A DNA stretch of 64,000 nucleotides, taken from positions 124,001-188,000 of the forward strand of contig NZ_QYUR01000003.1 in assembly GCF_003596405.1 (NCBI RefSeq). Direction: 5' to 3'. The notes beneath the pieces were generated by a model. It saw nothing but the letters and a program-made list of their open reading frames with translations. It was not told the origin of the DNA and did no database searches. Numbering within the stretch: the first letter of the stretch is position 1; every line of letters begins with the position of its first letter. This document shows, one piece after another, positions 63,465 through 64,000 of the stretch. The stretch comes from Pseudomonas cavernicola. Lineage in GTDB: Bacteria; Pseudomonadota; Gammaproteobacteria; Pseudomonadales; Pseudomonadaceae. The translations under genes were made by a program, and so were the position numbers.

Positions 63465-64000
63465 ATGTCTTTCGTAGATGCAATCGTTGCCCAGGTTTTG
63501 CTGCTTGAGACAGCGCTCTACCATACCCACGCTCGCATAGAGGCCAGGACAGATGGCGAGGCTCTGCATGACTTGCGGATCAATCTGCGGCGCATGAGAA
63601 GTCTGTTGCGACCATTACGCCGGATCGGCGCAGTAGCGCTGCTCAATGAAGCAGCTGCCGAGGTTGGCAAGCTGACTACCCCAGTGCGTGATCTTGAAGT
63701 GTTGATCGATGAGCTTGAACGGCAGGGGCTCACACAACAGGCCAATGCCCGGAAGGCTATCCTGCAGTCCAGCTATGGCAGCATCGTGGAAAGCTCGACG
63801 ATCAATCAGCTCTTTTCCCGACTGGATGAATGGCCGTCAGCCTTTCGTGATGCTGAGCGTGATGGCGAATTACGCCAGATCAGGAAAAAGATCGCCAAGC
63901 GCTTGCGCAAGCAGGTGGAGCGATTGAAAGCCGCACTGACAGACCCTCAATACGATCGCCACCAGCTACGGATTCTGGTCAAGCGCACCCGTTACGCAAC
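63465..64000 (+). CDS. CHAD-domain protein, 3' end cut by the window
   Basis: An ATG at 63465 with GGAGGG upstream opens a frame that stays open to the window edge (178 codons seen). It reads MSFVDAIVAQVLLLETALYH, then the CHAD signature ALHDLRINLRRMRSLLRPLR, and later KKIAKRLRKQVERLK. CHAD domains are helical bundles rich in conserved His/Arg that bind polyphosphate. The missing part should hold the second half of the domain. Confidence 0.85.
   Translation, partial: MSFVDAIVAQVLLLETALYHTHARIEARTDGEALHDLRINLRRMRSLLRPLRRIGAVALLNEAAAEVGKLTTPVRDLEVLIDELERQGLTQQANARKAILQSSYGSIVESSTINQLFSRLDEWPSAFRDAERDGELRQIRKKIAKRLRKQVERLKAALTDPQYDRHQLRILVKRTRYA

Overview
The window is chromosomal DNA of a Pseudomonas-type gammaproteobacterium. 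The evidence is an OprF porin, a TtgABC/TtgR efflux system with a recognisable TtgR operator, a tauABCD operon, polyamine (pau/spu-like) and lysine/glutarate catabolism, pcaHG and pobA, and an SOS imuA-imuB-dnaE2 operon. Backbone genes are GC-rich. Several islands (2.4-3.0 kb, 34.0-34.8 kb, 41.5-41.9 kb, 44.5-44.9 kb) are clearly AT-richer and look acquired.

Layout: 1-6.7 kb is the integrase end of a prophage or integrative element (cytosine methyltransferase, ASCH protein, small phage genes, excisionase-like protein, tyrosine integrase) next to tRNA-Val(GAC). 7.0-10.3 kb holds a polyamine-type FAD oxidase, a C39-like lipoprotein and oprF. 10.4-11.9 kb holds an isolated integron attC relic, a GyrI-like gene and mostly non-coding DNA. 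11.9-15.6 kb is tauABCD. 16.0-22.7 kb is ttgR/ttgABC. 22.9-24.0 kb is an HPP-CBS membrane protein. 24.2-28.8 kb is a gamma-glutamyl-polyamine degradation operon with its XRE-cupin regulator. 29.3-36.3 kb carries csiR, glaH, lhgO, a class III aminotransferase, a glutamine amidotransferase and gabD. Together with the preceding operon these can carry putrescine or cadaverine to succinate, via glutarate and L-2-hydroxyglutarate for the C5 branch. An IS110-family element (36.3-37.6 kb) sits at the tip of a two-headed palindromic repeat, followed by a Bro-N gene with a structured leader and an FKBP isomerase.

The most unusual part is 39.4-44.9 kb: a run of small genes, all on the minus strand, separated by attC-like recombination sites with no integron integrase in the window. 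It is a cassette array of the CALIN kind. Its cargo is a Tat-exported intradiol dioxygenase, a VOC protein broken by an amber codon, a 47-residue membrane peptide, an ASCH protein, an SRPBCC protein, an ACC deaminase (acdS), a DUF4242 protein, one cassette without a convincing gene and a secreted protein of unknown function.

45.2-50.5 kb is the imuA-imuB-dnaE2 mutasome operon with a textbook LexA box. 51-55.8 kb is aromatic catabolism (pcaQ, pcaHG, pobR, pobA), with a PcaQ-type palindrome overlapping the pcaQ stop codon. 56.2-64 kb holds a GAF-GAF-(degenerate GGDEF)-EAL protein, an ACP-acyl ligase-PlsC fusion, a UMF1-type MFS transporter and the start of a CHAD-domain gene cut by the window edge. 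Palindromic interspersed repeats of several families fill most intergenic gaps.
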